A stretch of DNA of 64,000 nucleotides, from NCBI RefSeq assembly GCF_008838325.1, contig NZ_CP042829.1, positions 1,922,001-1,986,000 of the forward strand, in the 5' to 3' direction. Source of the stretch: Tepidiforma bonchosmolovskayae. GTDB lineage: Bacteria > Chloroflexota > Dehalococcoidia > Tepidiformales > Tepidiformaceae. A program made the position numbers and the translations under genes. Under the pieces are notes generated by a model, which was given only the letters and a program-made list of their open reading frames with translations, was not told the origin of the DNA and did not search any database. Of this stretch, positions 25,618 to 33,533 are shown in pieces (positions within the stretch are counted from its first letter, which is position 1; each line of letters begins with the position of its first letter).

Positions 25618-26268
25618 ATGCCCGAAGTCCAGCCAGTCGTATCCGATATCTTCGAAGTCATTCGCACCCAGCGCGCCATGCGCCGCCTCAAGCCCGATCC
25701 CGTTCCCGAGGAGTACATCAAGAAGATCCTTTGGGCTGCCACCCGCGCGCCGAGCGGCGGCAACCGCCAGAACTGGCGCTGGCTCGTGATCACCGACCCC
25801 GAGAAGAAAAAGCAGATCCAGCAGTGGTACAAGGAAGGCTGGGACCGCCTCGTCGCCAGCGGCTACGGCAACCGCCCCGACCTGCCTCCCGAAGAAGCCG
25901 CCAGCAACGAACGCGTCATGCGCTCCGCCCAGTACCTCGCCGACCACCTCCACGAGGTACCCGTTCTCATCCTCGCCTGCCTCCTCGTCGACCCCGGCCA
26001 GCGGCCCGACATCACCGCCGGTTCGAGCATTTACCCTGCCGTCCAGAACCTCATGCTCGCCGCCCGCGCCCTCGGTCTCGGCACCGCGCTCACGACGCTG
26101 CACCGCTTCCACCAGGACGACATCCGCAAGCTCCTCGGCATCCCCGAGACGGTCGAGACCGCAGCCCTCATCCCCGTCGGCTGGCCCATGGGCAGGTTCG
26201 GCGAAGGCTTCCGCAAGCCCGTCGAAGACGTCACCTACTGGGAGCAGTGGGGCAACAAACGCCAGTAG
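25618..26268 (+). CDS. nitroreductase-family protein
   Basis: A 216-residue FMN-dependent nitroreductase-fold enzyme. RTQRAMRRLKPDPVP near the N-terminus and ATRAPSGGNRQNWRWLVI are the FMN-phosphate and isoalloxazine contacts, AVQNLMLAARALGLGTALTTLH is the conserved dimer helix, and VGWPMGRFGEGFRKPVEDVTY closes the site. It reduces nitro compounds, quinones or similar acceptors; the physiological substrate is unknown. ATG with GGAG 9 nt upstream. A SelW-like thiol protein follows 19 bases later, so these may form a redox operon. Confidence 0.93.
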   Translation: MPEVQPVVSDIFEVIRTQRAMRRLKPDPVPEEYIKKILWAATRAPSGGNRQNWRWLVITDPEKKKQIQQWYKEGWDRLVASGYGNRPDLPPEEAASNERVMRSAQYLADHLHEVPVLILACLLVDPGQRPDITAGSSIYPAVQNLMLAARALGLGTALTTLHRFHQDDIRKLLGIPETVETAALIPVGWPMGRFGEGFRKPVEDVTYWEQWGNKRQ

Positions 26269-26287
26269 CCCCGCGGGGAGCCGTTCC

Positions 26288-26587
26288 GTGGCCAGCCGCC
26301 TCTCCGTCTCCATCACCTATTGCCGGCGCTGCAACTTCCTCCCGCGCGCACTCTGGGTCGCCCACGAGCTGCTCCACACCTTCGGCGAGTACATCGCCGA
26401 CCTCCGCCTCGTCCCGGCCGGCGGCGGCGACTTCGACGTCGATGTCAACGGCGAACGCATCTTCTCCCGCCGCGCGGCAGGCCGGCACCCCGAAATCGCC
26501 GAGCTGAAGGAAGCCCTCGCCGCCCGCCTCGAACCGGAGGAAGCCGCCTCCCTCAGGCGCCATCCGCACCCGCCCGCGGCCGGCTGA
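26288..26587 (+). CDS. SelT/SelW/SelH-like (Rdx) thioredoxin-fold protein
   Basis: A 99-residue Rdx-family protein with a Cys form of the redox motif, Y-C12-R-R-C15. The FDVDVNGERIFSRRAAGRHPEIAELKEAL segment is characteristic of SelW-like proteins. It is probably a small thiol-disulphide redox protein. GTG start with GGGGAG about 6 nt upstream. It is separated from the DUF402 gene by 2 bases and sits in the nitroreductase operon. Confidence 0.85.
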   Translation: MASRLSVSITYCRRCNFLPRALWVAHELLHTFGEYIADLRLVPAGGGDFDVDVNGERIFSRRAAGRHPEIAELKEALAARLEPEEAASLRRHPHPPAAG

Positions 26588-26589
26588 CC

Positions 26590-27114
26590 ATGCCCAACCC
26601 GGTCCTCGTCCGCAAGCTGAAGTACGACGGCTCACTCCGCTCCGCCTGGCCCGGCGACCTCATCGACGCCCGCGGCGACGACTGGCTCATCGTCTTTCAC
26701 GACCCCGAGCGCCACCAGAAAGAGCCGCCTGAACCGGCCGAACCGCGCGGATTCGGCATCCATACCATCGGCCTCCGCGAGCCCGTGACCGTCCTCCACT
26801 GGTTCGACGAACTCGGCCGTTTTGTCGAGGCGAAATGCGACGCCGCCCTCCCCGCCACCATCGCCGGCCGCACCATCGACTTCGTCGACCTGGACCTCGA
26901 CGTTATTGTCCTCCCCGGAGGACACCATTACATCCGCGACCGCGATGTCTTCGAAGCCCGCGCCGCTGCCATGGGCTACCCGCATGAGGTCCGCCGGGCC
27001 GCCTGGTGCGGCATCCTCCACGCCCTCCGGATGGTCCGTCGCGGCCGGTTCCCCTTCGACGGCACCCCGGAGGCGCTCCTCGGCCGCGAACTCGCCGCCC
27101 GCGGCCCGCTCTGA
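26590..27114 (+). CDS. DUF402-domain protein
   Basis: A 174-residue protein whose core (VRKLKYDGSLRSAWPGDLI, ... DLDLDVIVLPGG ... YIRDRDVFEARAAAMGYPHE) matches the DUF402 fold. Characterised members are Mg-dependent nucleoside di/triphosphate phosphatases (Ntdp type), and others form part of RNA-modifying proteins. The acidic DLDLD and RDRD residues would be metal ligands. Phosphatase activity here is inferred. ATG starts 2 bases after the SelW-like stop. Confidence 0.85.
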   Translation: MPNPVLVRKLKYDGSLRSAWPGDLIDARGDDWLIVFHDPERHQKEPPEPAEPRGFGIHTIGLREPVTVLHWFDELGRFVEAKCDAALPATIAGRTIDFVDLDLDVIVLPGGHHYIRDRDVFEARAAAMGYPHEVRRAAWCGILHALRMVRRGRFPFDGTPEALLGRELAARGPL

Positions 27115-27173
27115 CGCACCGTCCGCCCGCGCGTACAATCCCGCCCACGACTCGAACCCCGGAGGCACCCGCA

Positions 27174-27932
27174 ATGCCCTTCGTCGAACGCGACGGCGTC
27201 CGCATCTTCTACGAAGCGGCGGGCGAAGGCCCGCCAGTCCTCCTCAGCCACGGCTACAGCGCCACCTCCCGCATGTGGCGCGGCCAGGTTGAGGCGCTCG
27301 CGCCCCGCTACCGCATCATCACCTGGGACATGCGCGGCCACGGCCAGTCCGACAGCCCCGACGACCCGGCCCTCTACTCCGAAGCCGCCACCGTCGGCGA
27401 CATGGCCGCGATCCTCGACGCCCTCGGCATCGATACGGCCGTCATCGGCGGCCTCTCCCTCGGCGGCTACATGTCGCTCGCCTTCCACCTCGCCCACCCC
27501 GGCCGTGTCCGGGCACTGATGCTCTTCGATACCGGCCCCGGCTACCGGAATCCTGCCGGCCGCGAAGCCTGGAACCGCACCGCCGAGGCCCGCGCCGTCG
27601 CCTTCGAAACACGCGGGCTCGATGCGCTCGGCAGCGGCGCCGAGGTGCGCATCGCCCAGCACCGCTCGGCCAAAGGCCTCGCCCTCGCCGCCCGCGGCAT
27701 GCTCGCCCAGTTCGATAGCCGCGTCATCGAGTCGCTCGAAGGCATCCGCGTCCCCACCCTCGTCCTCGTCGGCGAAAAGGATGAGCCCTTCCTGGGCGCC
27801 ACCGATTACATGGCCGCGAAGATCCCGGGCGCGCAGAAAGTCGTCATCCCCGGCGCCGGCCACGCCGCCAACATCGATAACCCGGCAGCCTTCAACGCCG
27901 CCGTCGAAGCGTTCCTCGCCGGCCTCCCCTGA
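27174..27932 (+). CDS. alpha/beta hydrolase
   Basis: A 252-residue alpha/beta-fold hydrolase of the 3-oxoadipate enol-lactonase/haloperoxidase-like group. The oxyanion region LLSHGYSA, WDMRGHGQSD loop, nucleophile GLSLGG (S95), acid D203 (LVGEKDEPF) and base H230 (IPGAGHAANI) are all present. The substrate is unknown. It has its own TACAAT box about 37 nt upstream and a GGAGG site, so it is transcribed with a normal leader, separately from the DUF402 gene. Confidence 0.92.
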   Translation: MPFVERDGVRIFYEAAGEGPPVLLSHGYSATSRMWRGQVEALAPRYRIITWDMRGHGQSDSPDDPALYSEAATVGDMAAILDALGIDTAVIGGLSLGGYMSLAFHLAHPGRVRALMLFDTGPGYRNPAGREAWNRTAEARAVAFETRGLDALGSGAEVRIAQHRSAKGLALAARGMLAQFDSRVIESLEGIRVPTLVLVGEKDEPFLGATDYMAAKIPGAQKVVIPGAGHAANIDNPAAFNAAVEAFLAGLP

Positions 27933-27994
27933 CGGGTCTCTCCCTCCCGGCCGTGCTATGCTGGGGGTCCAACACCCGCGCAGGGGGACGCTTC

Positions 27995-28501
27995 GTGCCC
28001 TACTCCATCGTCGAAACCTGCATCGGCTGCACCGCCTGCACCAAGCGGTGCCCGACGAACGCCATCACCGGCGAGCGCAACCAGCTCCACGTCATCGACC
28101 CCACCCTCTGCATCGATTGCGGTGCCTGCGGCGTTGTCTGCCCGCCCGAAGCCATCCTCGATACCTACGGCAACGTCTGCCGCTCCCTCAAGAAAGACCA
28201 GTGGCCGAAAGCCGTCGTCATCGAAGAGAAGTGCATCGGCTCCGGCTGCGAACTCTGCATCAACATCTGCCCCTTCGATGCCCTCTCCCTCCAGCACACC
28301 GACCGCATCGACGACTTCTTCGGCGTCTCCACCGTCGACGAGAAGAAGTGCACCGGCTGCCGCCTCTGCGAGGACGTCTGCGGCTGGGATGCAATCCACA
28401 TCTTCCCGCTCAAGGAAGAGGTCATCAAAGACTGGTCCGAGCTCACCGAAGAAGAGAAGGAGATTGTCGCCCGCGCCCGCAAGGCGCTCGGCGTCGTCTG
28501 A
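27995..28501 (+). CDS. polyferredoxin with four 4Fe-4S motifs
   Basis: A 168-residue soluble electron carrier with four complete cysteine sets: CIGCTACTKRCP, CIDCGACGVVCPP, CIGSGCELCINICP (first spacing expanded) and CTGCRLCEDVCGW. This predicts four 4Fe-4S clusters, twice the usual bacterial ferredoxin. The C-terminus is acidic and helical (EELTEEEKEIVARARKAL type). GTG at 27995 has GGGGG about 9 nt upstream and is preferred over an ATG 42 bases earlier that overlaps the TATGCT box. The partner oxidoreductase is not adjacent. A good terminator follows. Confidence 0.9.
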   Translation: MPYSIVETCIGCTACTKRCPTNAITGERNQLHVIDPTLCIDCGACGVVCPPEAILDTYGNVCRSLKKDQWPKAVVIEEKCIGSGCELCINICPFDALSLQHTDRIDDFFGVSTVDEKKCTGCRLCEDVCGWDAIHIFPLKEEVIKDWSELTEEEKEIVARARKALGVV

Positions 28502-28526
28502 CCCTCCGTCCGCCGCACCGCACCAG

Positions 28527-28548
28527 GGGCCGCCCCATCGGGCGGCCC
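28527..28548 (+). terminator. intrinsic terminator after the polyferredoxin
   Basis: A 9-bp stem (GGGCCGCCC / GGGCGGCCC) with a 4-nt loop, followed by TCGTTATATT. It lies between convergent genes and may serve both. Confidence 0.75.
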
Positions 28549-28576
28549 TCGTTATATTCCGAACGCGTCCCGCCGG

Positions 28577-28873
28577 TCAGCCCTGCCCGCCGGCCAGCTC
28601 CTCAATCCGCTTCGCCAGCGCGAGGTCCAGTTCCGTCACCCCTCCCGCGTCGTGCGTGCTCAGCCGGAACGTGACCCGGTTGTACACCCACGCCACCTCC
28701 GGGTGGTGGTTCATCACCTCCGCCGCCACGGCGACCTGCATCACCAGCCCCACGGCCGCCACGTGGTCCTTCAACCGGAAGGTCTTCGTGATCGCGGTCG
28801 TCCCCTCCGCGCTCCACCCGTTGAGGCCTGCCAGCCACTCCGCGATCGCCGCTTCCGTCAGCCGTTCAGCCAT
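28577..28873 (-). CDS. pterin-4a-carbinolamine dehydratase
   Basis: A 98-residue PCD/DCoH-fold protein. The motif region is VMNHHPEVAWVYNRVTFRLSTHDAGGVTELD, with H56, H57 and H74 as the conserved active-site histidines. The family dehydrates 4a-hydroxy-tetrahydropterin to recycle the cofactor of aromatic amino-acid hydroxylases. No hydroxylase is in the window, so a role with molybdopterin or folate enzymes is possible. ATG at 28873 with GGAGG upstream. Divergent from the peptide-binding lipoprotein. Confidence 0.92.
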   Translation of the reverse strand: MAERLTEAAIAEWLAGLNGWSAEGTTAITKTFRLKDHVAAVGLVMQVAVAAEVMNHHPEVAWVYNRVTFRLSTHDAGGVTELDLALAKRIEELAGGQG

Positions 28874-28970
28874 CTCGCCTGCCTCCGGTGTTCTCAAACC
28901 GTTCAAATTTGCGGCCTGAACCGTCCGTTGCCGGTCCGTACCCGCCGTTCGCCCTAGTATGAACGATCGT

Positions 28971-30716
28971 ATGACCTTCGAATCACCATGGCAGCGGCGG
29001 CTGACCCGCCGAAGGCTCCTCGGCGCGACCGGCGCCGCCGCGGCCCTCGCAGCAGCCGCCTGCTCGCGCGGAGGCGGCGGCCAGCCCACGCCCTTCAGCC
29101 CCACAGCGGAGCCATCGGCTTCGCCCACCCGCGCGCCGTCGCCATCGCCGACTACCCTCTCGTCCCGCCACGGCCACACCCTCCGCCACACCGGCTTCGT
29201 CGAACGCGACGCCTTCGCCGACCCCCACAAGACCCAGGCCGGGCCGCTCCTCGGCCACCAGGCGATGGTCTTCAGCCGCCTCCTCACCTACCAGGACCAG
29301 GCGCGCGGCACCATCGCCGCCGACCTCGCCGCCGCACTCCCCGAACGCCCTGACGCGACCACCCTCGTCTTCCGCATCAACCCCCAGGCCCGCTGGCACG
29401 ACCTCCCGCCCCTCAACGGCCGCCCGGTAACCGCCGACGACGTGAAGTTCAGCATCGAACGCCAGCGCTCGGGCGACACGACGTTCGTCCGCGCCCCGCA
29501 GTGGGCGGCCATCGACAGCATTGAGGTCACCTCGCCCCAGACCATCACCTTCAAGCTCAAGGCTCCGCTCGCCGCCGCCCACCACCTCTTCGCCGATGTG
29601 GCCTCCTTCATCGTCGCCCCGGAGCTCGCTCCCGATGGCCGCGACATCCCCCTCGACGCCCAGGTCGGCAGCGGCCCCTTCCTCTGGGTCGAGTGGAGCG
29701 ACCAGCGCTTCGCCAGCGTCCGCCGCAACCCCGCCTGGTTCGGCGGCGACCGCCGCCCCTACCTTGAGGGCATCTCCCTCGTCCAGCCCCGCACCACCGC
29801 CGAAGTCGAAAGCGGCCTCCGCACCCGCGCCCTCGACGTCGCCATCGTCAGCCGCACCCTTGCCGACCACCTCAAGCGCGGGCTGCCCCAGCTCGTCGAG
29901 TACACCATCGGCCACTCCATGTTCTTCAGCGTCCGCTACTCGCTCGTCAACCACCCCTACAACGACCAGCGGTTCCGCAACGCCCTCACCTGGGCGCTCG
30001 ACCGCCGCGAGATGGTCCGGAAGTTCTTCGACGGCTCCGGCGGGCTCAGCCCCTGGATCAGCTGGCCGGTCACCCGCTGGACCCTCCCCGAAAGCGAACT
30101 CACCACCGTCCCCGGCTACCGCCCCGGCGATGGCGGCCGCGAAGCCGACCTCCGCGACGCCCGGGCCGCCCTCGAGGCGTTCCGCTCTGAGAAGCAGCTC
30201 CCCGCCGATCCCCTGCCCCTCTTCGTCGTCGACGCAACAGAAAACGCCATCGGCCTCGGCTCGCTGATCCGCGACCAGCTCAAGGCCGCCCTCGACCTCG
30301 ATATCCGCATCGTGCCCATGCCGCTCAGCCAGCTCGTCGGCCTCCTCCTCTCCGCCGAAGCCCCCTTCGCCGCCGGCCCCGATACCGGCTGGATCGACCT
30401 CGACGATTGGGTCTACCCCTACTTCCACAGCGCCGGCACGCGGAACAGCTTCCCGCTTCGCGACTCCGACCTAGACGCCCTCATCGAAAAGCAGCGCGTC
30501 GAACTGAACGAAGACGCCCGCCGTAACCTCGGGTACGAAATCCAGCGCCGCATCCTCGCGCTCAACCCCGGCGCCAACCTCGTGAGCGAACGGGTCGTCG
30601 CCCTTGCCTGGCCCTACGTGAAGGGCTACCCCCTCGACACCACCGACGGCTACCAGGACCGTTTCGCCAGCTGCTGGATCGACGCCAGCGACCCCACCTT
30701 CCGCGGCCGCGCTTAG
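28971..30716 (+). CDS. family 5 (peptide/nickel type) solute-binding lipoprotein
   Basis: A 581-residue SBP_bac_5 protein. The N-terminus has a twin-arginine-like TRRRLLGATGAAAALAAAAC, so it may be exported by Tat and lipidated at C31. A Pro/Ser/Thr linker follows. The mature domain has RPVTADDVKFSIERQ, WALDRREMVRKF and the C-terminal LDALIEKQRVELNEDARRNLGYEIQRRI typical of oligopeptide-binding proteins. No permease or ATPase genes are adjacent, so it is an orphan binding protein here. ATG at 28971 is preferred because TAGTAT at 28955-28960 overlaps the earlier in-frame ATG at 28959. It overlaps the convergent response regulator by 4 nt (TTAG). Confidence 0.9.
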   Translation: MTFESPWQRRLTRRRLLGATGAAAALAAAACSRGGGGQPTPFSPTAEPSASPTRAPSPSPTTLSSRHGHTLRHTGFVERDAFADPHKTQAGPLLGHQAMVFSRLLTYQDQARGTIAADLAAALPERPDATTLVFRINPQARWHDLPPLNGRPVTADDVKFSIERQRSGDTTFVRAPQWAAIDSIEVTSPQTITFKLKAPLAAAHHLFADVASFIVAPELAPDGRDIPLDAQVGSGPFLWVEWSDQRFASVRRNPAWFGGDRRPYLEGISLVQPRTTAEVESGLRTRALDVAIVSRTLADHLKRGLPQLVEYTIGHSMFFSVRYSLVNHPYNDQRFRNALTWALDRREMVRKFFDGSGGLSPWISWPVTRWTLPESELTTVPGYRPGDGGREADLRDARAALEAFRSEKQLPADPLPLFVVDATENAIGLGSLIRDQLKAALDLDIRIVPMPLSQLVGLLLSAEAPFAAGPDTGWIDLDDWVYPYFHSAGTRNSFPLRDSDLDALIEKQRVELNEDARRNLGYEIQRRILALNPGANLVSERVVALAWPYVKGYPLDTTDGYQDRFASCWIDASDPTFRGRA

Positions 30717-31396
30717 CCCGCCCGCACCTCGAACCGGTAGCCGGTGCCGCGCACCGTTCGCACTGCCTTCGCCGCGCCCTTCTCCGCCAGCTTCCGCCGG
30801 ATGTTCGACACATGCCGCCGCAGGATCTGGAGCGACCGCTCGTCCACCTCCAGCCCCCAGCCCCGCTCGATGATCTCCGCCGCAGGGACCGTCCGGTTCG
30901 CCCGCGCCAGCAGCATCGAGAGCACTTCCGCCTCGCGTTCGGTCAGGTCAATCTCCCCGCCCGGGCCCGCCAGCCGCAGCCGGACCGGGTCCAGCTCGAA
31001 CGGCCCGGCCGCCACCGCGACCGCATCGCTTATCCCCTCGCGGGCAAGCTCCCGCATCTTCCGTTCGACCGCCGCGCTCGTCCGGTGCCCCCGCGCGATG
31101 CCGTCAATCTCCGGCCGGAACGTCCCCGGGATCGCCAGCCCCGGCGTCGCCGGGTCGCTCACATACAGCACCGGCACCAGCCGCCATCTCCGGTGCGCGT
31201 GGAACGCACTCGCAATCTCCGCCTGCTGCTCGGCCGGCATCCCGCACAGCACGAGGAGGTCGAAGACGTCGGCGTCGGCCCTCGCCAGCGGTCCCTCGGC
31301 ATCGCGCACCAGGTGGGCATCGATCCCCTCCCCGAGGAGCGACCGCCCCTCCAGCGCCCGCGGGAGTCCGCCGTCGATGATGAGCACCCGTGCCAT
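30713..31396 (-). CDS. OmpR/PhoB-type regulator with degenerate receiver
   Basis: A 227-residue protein. The N-terminal receiver-like domain (1-115) begins ARVLIIDGGLPR, with only one of the usual acidic residues. The phospho-acceptor region reads DLLVLCGMP, so the Asp is replaced by Cys (C51). The C-terminal winged helix (about 130-225; IDLTEREAEVLSMLLARANRTV, RRHVSNIRRKLAEKG, RTVRGTGYRFEV) is intact and should bind DNA. Regulation by phosphorylation is therefore unlikely; oligomerisation or redox at the Cys are possibilities. No partner kinase is adjacent. ATG at 31396 preceded by a G-rich site. Confidence 0.85.
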   Translation of the reverse strand: MARVLIIDGGLPRALEGRSLLGEGIDAHLVRDAEGPLARADADVFDLLVLCGMPAEQQAEIASAFHAHRRWRLVPVLYVSDPATPGLAIPGTFRPEIDGIARGHRTSAAVERKMRELAREGISDAVAVAAGPFELDPVRLRLAGPGGEIDLTEREAEVLSMLLARANRTVPAAEIIERGWGLEVDERSLQILRRHVSNIRRKLAEKGAAKAVRTVRGTGYRFEVRAG

Positions 31397-31571
31397 TGCC
31401 CCCGCTGCAACCTCCTGCTGCCTTGCTTCTTGGCCCGCTCTCGAACGCATCTGGTGTCCGGTCATCGATGCTCAGGCTACCGCCAGGCAGGCGCCTCGCG
31501 GCATCAGGGCATCCCCCGTTTCGCACCGGGGACCGGCACCAACCCGCCGCGTGCGAACCCCGCCCGGTACC

Positions 31572-31862
31572 TTACGGCCCCTCCAGGTCGAAACCGCCGC
31601 GCTCCATCAGCGTCCGCGCAATCTCGCGCGGGTCCGGCCGGTAGCGCCCCTCTGCAATTGCCCGGCGCAGCGCCGCAATCCGCAGTGTCCGCACCTCCGG
31701 CGCGGCCTGCACGGCCTCCAGCGCCCGGGAGAGCTCCCGCGCCTCGTCGGTGATGCCCGCCCGGTCTGCCGGCTCCGGCGCAGGCGCCGGCCGCGGCCCG
31801 CGCAGCGGCACCGGGTCGAACGCAACCCCCCGCGGCCCTCCGGTTTTCCGTACTCCTGTCAT
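31572..31862 (-). CDS. flgM: anti-sigma-28 factor FlgM
   Basis: A 96-residue FlgM-like protein. A disordered Pro/Arg-rich N-terminal half is followed by the sigma-28-binding helices: ITDEARELSRALEAVQAAPEVRTLRIAALRRAIAEGRYRPDPREIARTLM. The APEVR...I..L..AI..G.Y..D...IA pattern is the family hallmark. It would hold the flagellar sigma factor inactive until the hook is complete. ATG at 31862 with AGGAG 6 nt upstream; longer frames overlap the sortase. It sits at the end of the filament-assembly gene cluster. Confidence 0.88.
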   Translation of the reverse strand: MTGVRKTGGPRGVAFDPVPLRGPRPAPAPEPADRAGITDEARELSRALEAVQAAPEVRTLRIAALRRAIAEGRYRPDPREIARTLMERGGFDLEGP

Positions 31863-31920
31863 GCGCTGCTCCTTGTCATCGTTCGGTCCGGCACGCTCCT
31901 CCCCACCATCGTGCCAGGCC

Positions 31921-32559
31921 CTACGCCGGGTTCCCGGGCGTGACCTCGCCCGCAAGCCGCCCCGTGACAACCAGCCGGTGCCGCAGGTCGCGCGTGCAGG
32001 TGATCAGCGTCACCGTCGCTCGCGCATCCGAGCGGAGCACCTCCGTCGCCCCGGGGTCGACCACCGCGATCGATTCTACGACATAACGATAGGCGGCCGC
32101 CCCCGCGTACACCACAATCTCATCGCCCTCCCGCACCCGGTCGAGCGTCGCAAAGACCGGCACGTTCCGCCGGTCGGCAACCGACACGTGTCCCGTGATG
32201 ACCATGTTTCCGGGCTGCCCCGGCATCGCCGAATCCACGTGGTGCCCCGCCGCGTGCCACGCTGTCTCCCACCGCGGCTCGCCATCCTCGATCACGACGC
32301 CGACCTCCGCGACCGGCGCATCGATCCCCGCCGACGGGATTACAATCCGCGTCGGCAGGCCGCCGTTCGACACCGCCCGGAAGGCGACGCGGGGCGTCTG
32401 CTCCGCCGCCCGGCCCGGCAGGGTCGCAGTCTCGCCGGCGCCTGCCGGTGCCGACTCCGGCCCCCGGCCGCCGAACCACGCGATCGCCCCGGCGGCCAGC
32501 ACCATCCCGATGGCCATCACCGTCGACCCGCGCTGGCTGCCCTGGTGTTTCGTCGTCAA
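31921..32559 (-). CDS. sortase-family transpeptidase
   Basis: A 212-residue membrane-anchored sortase. One N-terminal signal anchor (about 13-30, TVMAIGMVLAAGAIAWF) is followed by a Pro/Ala linker and the sortase barrel. Catalytic residues: H124 (VITGHVSV), C188 (TLITC) and R195 (LRHRLVV). The small size and the TLITCTRD motif fit class D/E/F-like enzymes; class not settled. No sorting-signal substrate is recognisable in the window. The start codon is TTG and uncertain; an in-frame ATG 42 bases later is an alternative. It lies between fliT-like and flgM, all in the same direction. Confidence 0.88.
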   Translation of the reverse strand: MTTKHQGSQRGSTVMAIGMVLAAGAIAWFGGRGPESAPAGAGETATLPGRAAEQTPRVAFRAVSNGGLPTRIVIPSAGIDAPVAEVGVVIEDGEPRWETAWHAAGHHVDSAMPGQPGNMVITGHVSVADRRNVPVFATLDRVREGDEIVVYAGAAAYRYVVESIAVVDPGATEVLRSDARATVTLITCTRDLRHRLVVTGRLAGEVTPGNPA

Positions 32560-32713
32560 CCGTGTGCCCCTGCGCTGGTGCGCGCTGCCCAGAGTGTCGG
32601 TAGCCCGCGGGTCATTCTTGATGCGCGGACGGTGGTCGGTCAGGCGCCATTCGATGAATGCCCGGTGACGACTCGGTGCATCGCCGCCGGCGGCCCGGCC
32701 GTGCCTCCCGGGG

Positions 32714-32745
32714 TGAAAAAACGCGGCCCGCCCGGTTACCGGGCG
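32714..32745 (-). terminator. terminator overlapping the fliT-like stop codon
   Basis: On the minus strand a CGCCCGG-TAA-CCGGGCG hairpin contains the stop codon in its loop; GGCCGCG and six Ts follow. Confidence 0.65.
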
Positions 32746-33056
32746 CCCCCAAACCCTTCGCTCCCTGCACGGTAGGCGGCGTTGCCCGCCTGCCCCTCCC
32801 GCAGCCGCCGCAGCCGGGCGCCGGTCGCCGCCAGCTCTGCCGCAAGGATTGCGTCCCCCGCCCGCTGCACAGCCAGCAGTTCGCCGAGCGGCTGCTCATC
32901 CCCCGGCCGTCCGTCCGCCGCTGCCGCCCGGCAGGCCTCCTCCAGCGCCCGGTCCAGCTCCTCGAGGCCGGCGAACTCCCCGCCGGCCTGCAGCAGCGCG
33001 AGCCGCGCCCGCGCCAGCTCCAGCGCCCGCTGAATCGGCCGGCCCGCCTCCGTCAC
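32736..33056 (-). CDS. FliT-like flagellar chaperone
   Basis: A 106-residue, almost entirely helical protein (RPIQRALELARARLALLQAGGEF, LDRALEEACRAAA, LLAVQRAGDAILAAELAATGARLRRLREG). Its GTG start overlaps the fliS stop by 4 nt (GTGA), the same position occupied by fliT in many flagellar operons. Sequence similarity to FliT is weak, so the assignment rests on size, helicity and position. It would act as an export chaperone for the cap protein or as a filament-assembly regulator. The stop codon lies within a terminator hairpin. Confidence 0.62.
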   Translation of the reverse strand: MTEAGRPIQRALELARARLALLQAGGEFAGLEELDRALEEACRAAAADGRPGDEQPLGELLAVQRAGDAILAAELAATGARLRRLREGQAGNAAYRAGSEGFGGAR

Positions 33057-33463
33057 GCTGCCGCTTCCGTTCCCGGCCGGGCCGCCGCGGCCTGCGCCCG
33101 CAGCGCTGCCGTCGCCGTCTTCCACGCCTCGCCGACCTGCCCGATGTGCCGCTCCACCTCTTCGAGCTTCGCAAGGTCGCCCAGCGACCCCTCGACAATC
33201 CGGCGCAGGCAGTAGGCGTAGAGCGCGGCAAGATTCTCCGCAATCTCGCCCTGGCTCATGTCGAGCGTCGCCCGCAGCTCCCCGATGATCAGGAATGCCC
33301 GGTTCGTCTCGTCGTTGAACCCCTGCCGGTTGCCGTTCTCCCAGTGCAGCCGGGCCTTCCGGAGCGCCTTCACTGCGCCGTCGAAGAGCATCGTGGTCAG
33401 CGTCACCGGGTCGGCAGTCATCGTCTCCACGGTGCGGTACGCGGCGTAGGGATTGCTGGTCAT
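33053..33463 (-). CDS. fliS: flagellin chaperone FliS
   Basis: A 136-residue four-helix FliS. The N-terminus NPYAAYRTVETMTADPVTLTTMLFDGAVKALRKA is diagnostic, as is the NRAFLIIGELRATLDMSQGEIAENLAALYAYCLRRI region. It binds the C-terminal helices of flagellin in the cytoplasm to stop premature polymerisation and deliver it for export. ATG at 33463 with GGGAG 9 nt upstream. fliD lies 70 bases upstream; the fliT-like gene overlaps its stop. Confidence 0.95.
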   Translation of the reverse strand: MTSNPYAAYRTVETMTADPVTLTTMLFDGAVKALRKARLHWENGNRQGFNDETNRAFLIIGELRATLDMSQGEIAENLAALYAYCLRRIVEGSLGDLAKLEEVERHIGQVGEAWKTATAALRAQAAAARPGTEAAA

Positions 33464-33533
33464 CAGGCTTGTTCTCCCGTGTTCGGTGTCGTTTCGGTTA
33501 TCGGCCGGTTTTCGCGCATCTTCAGCGTCGCGT

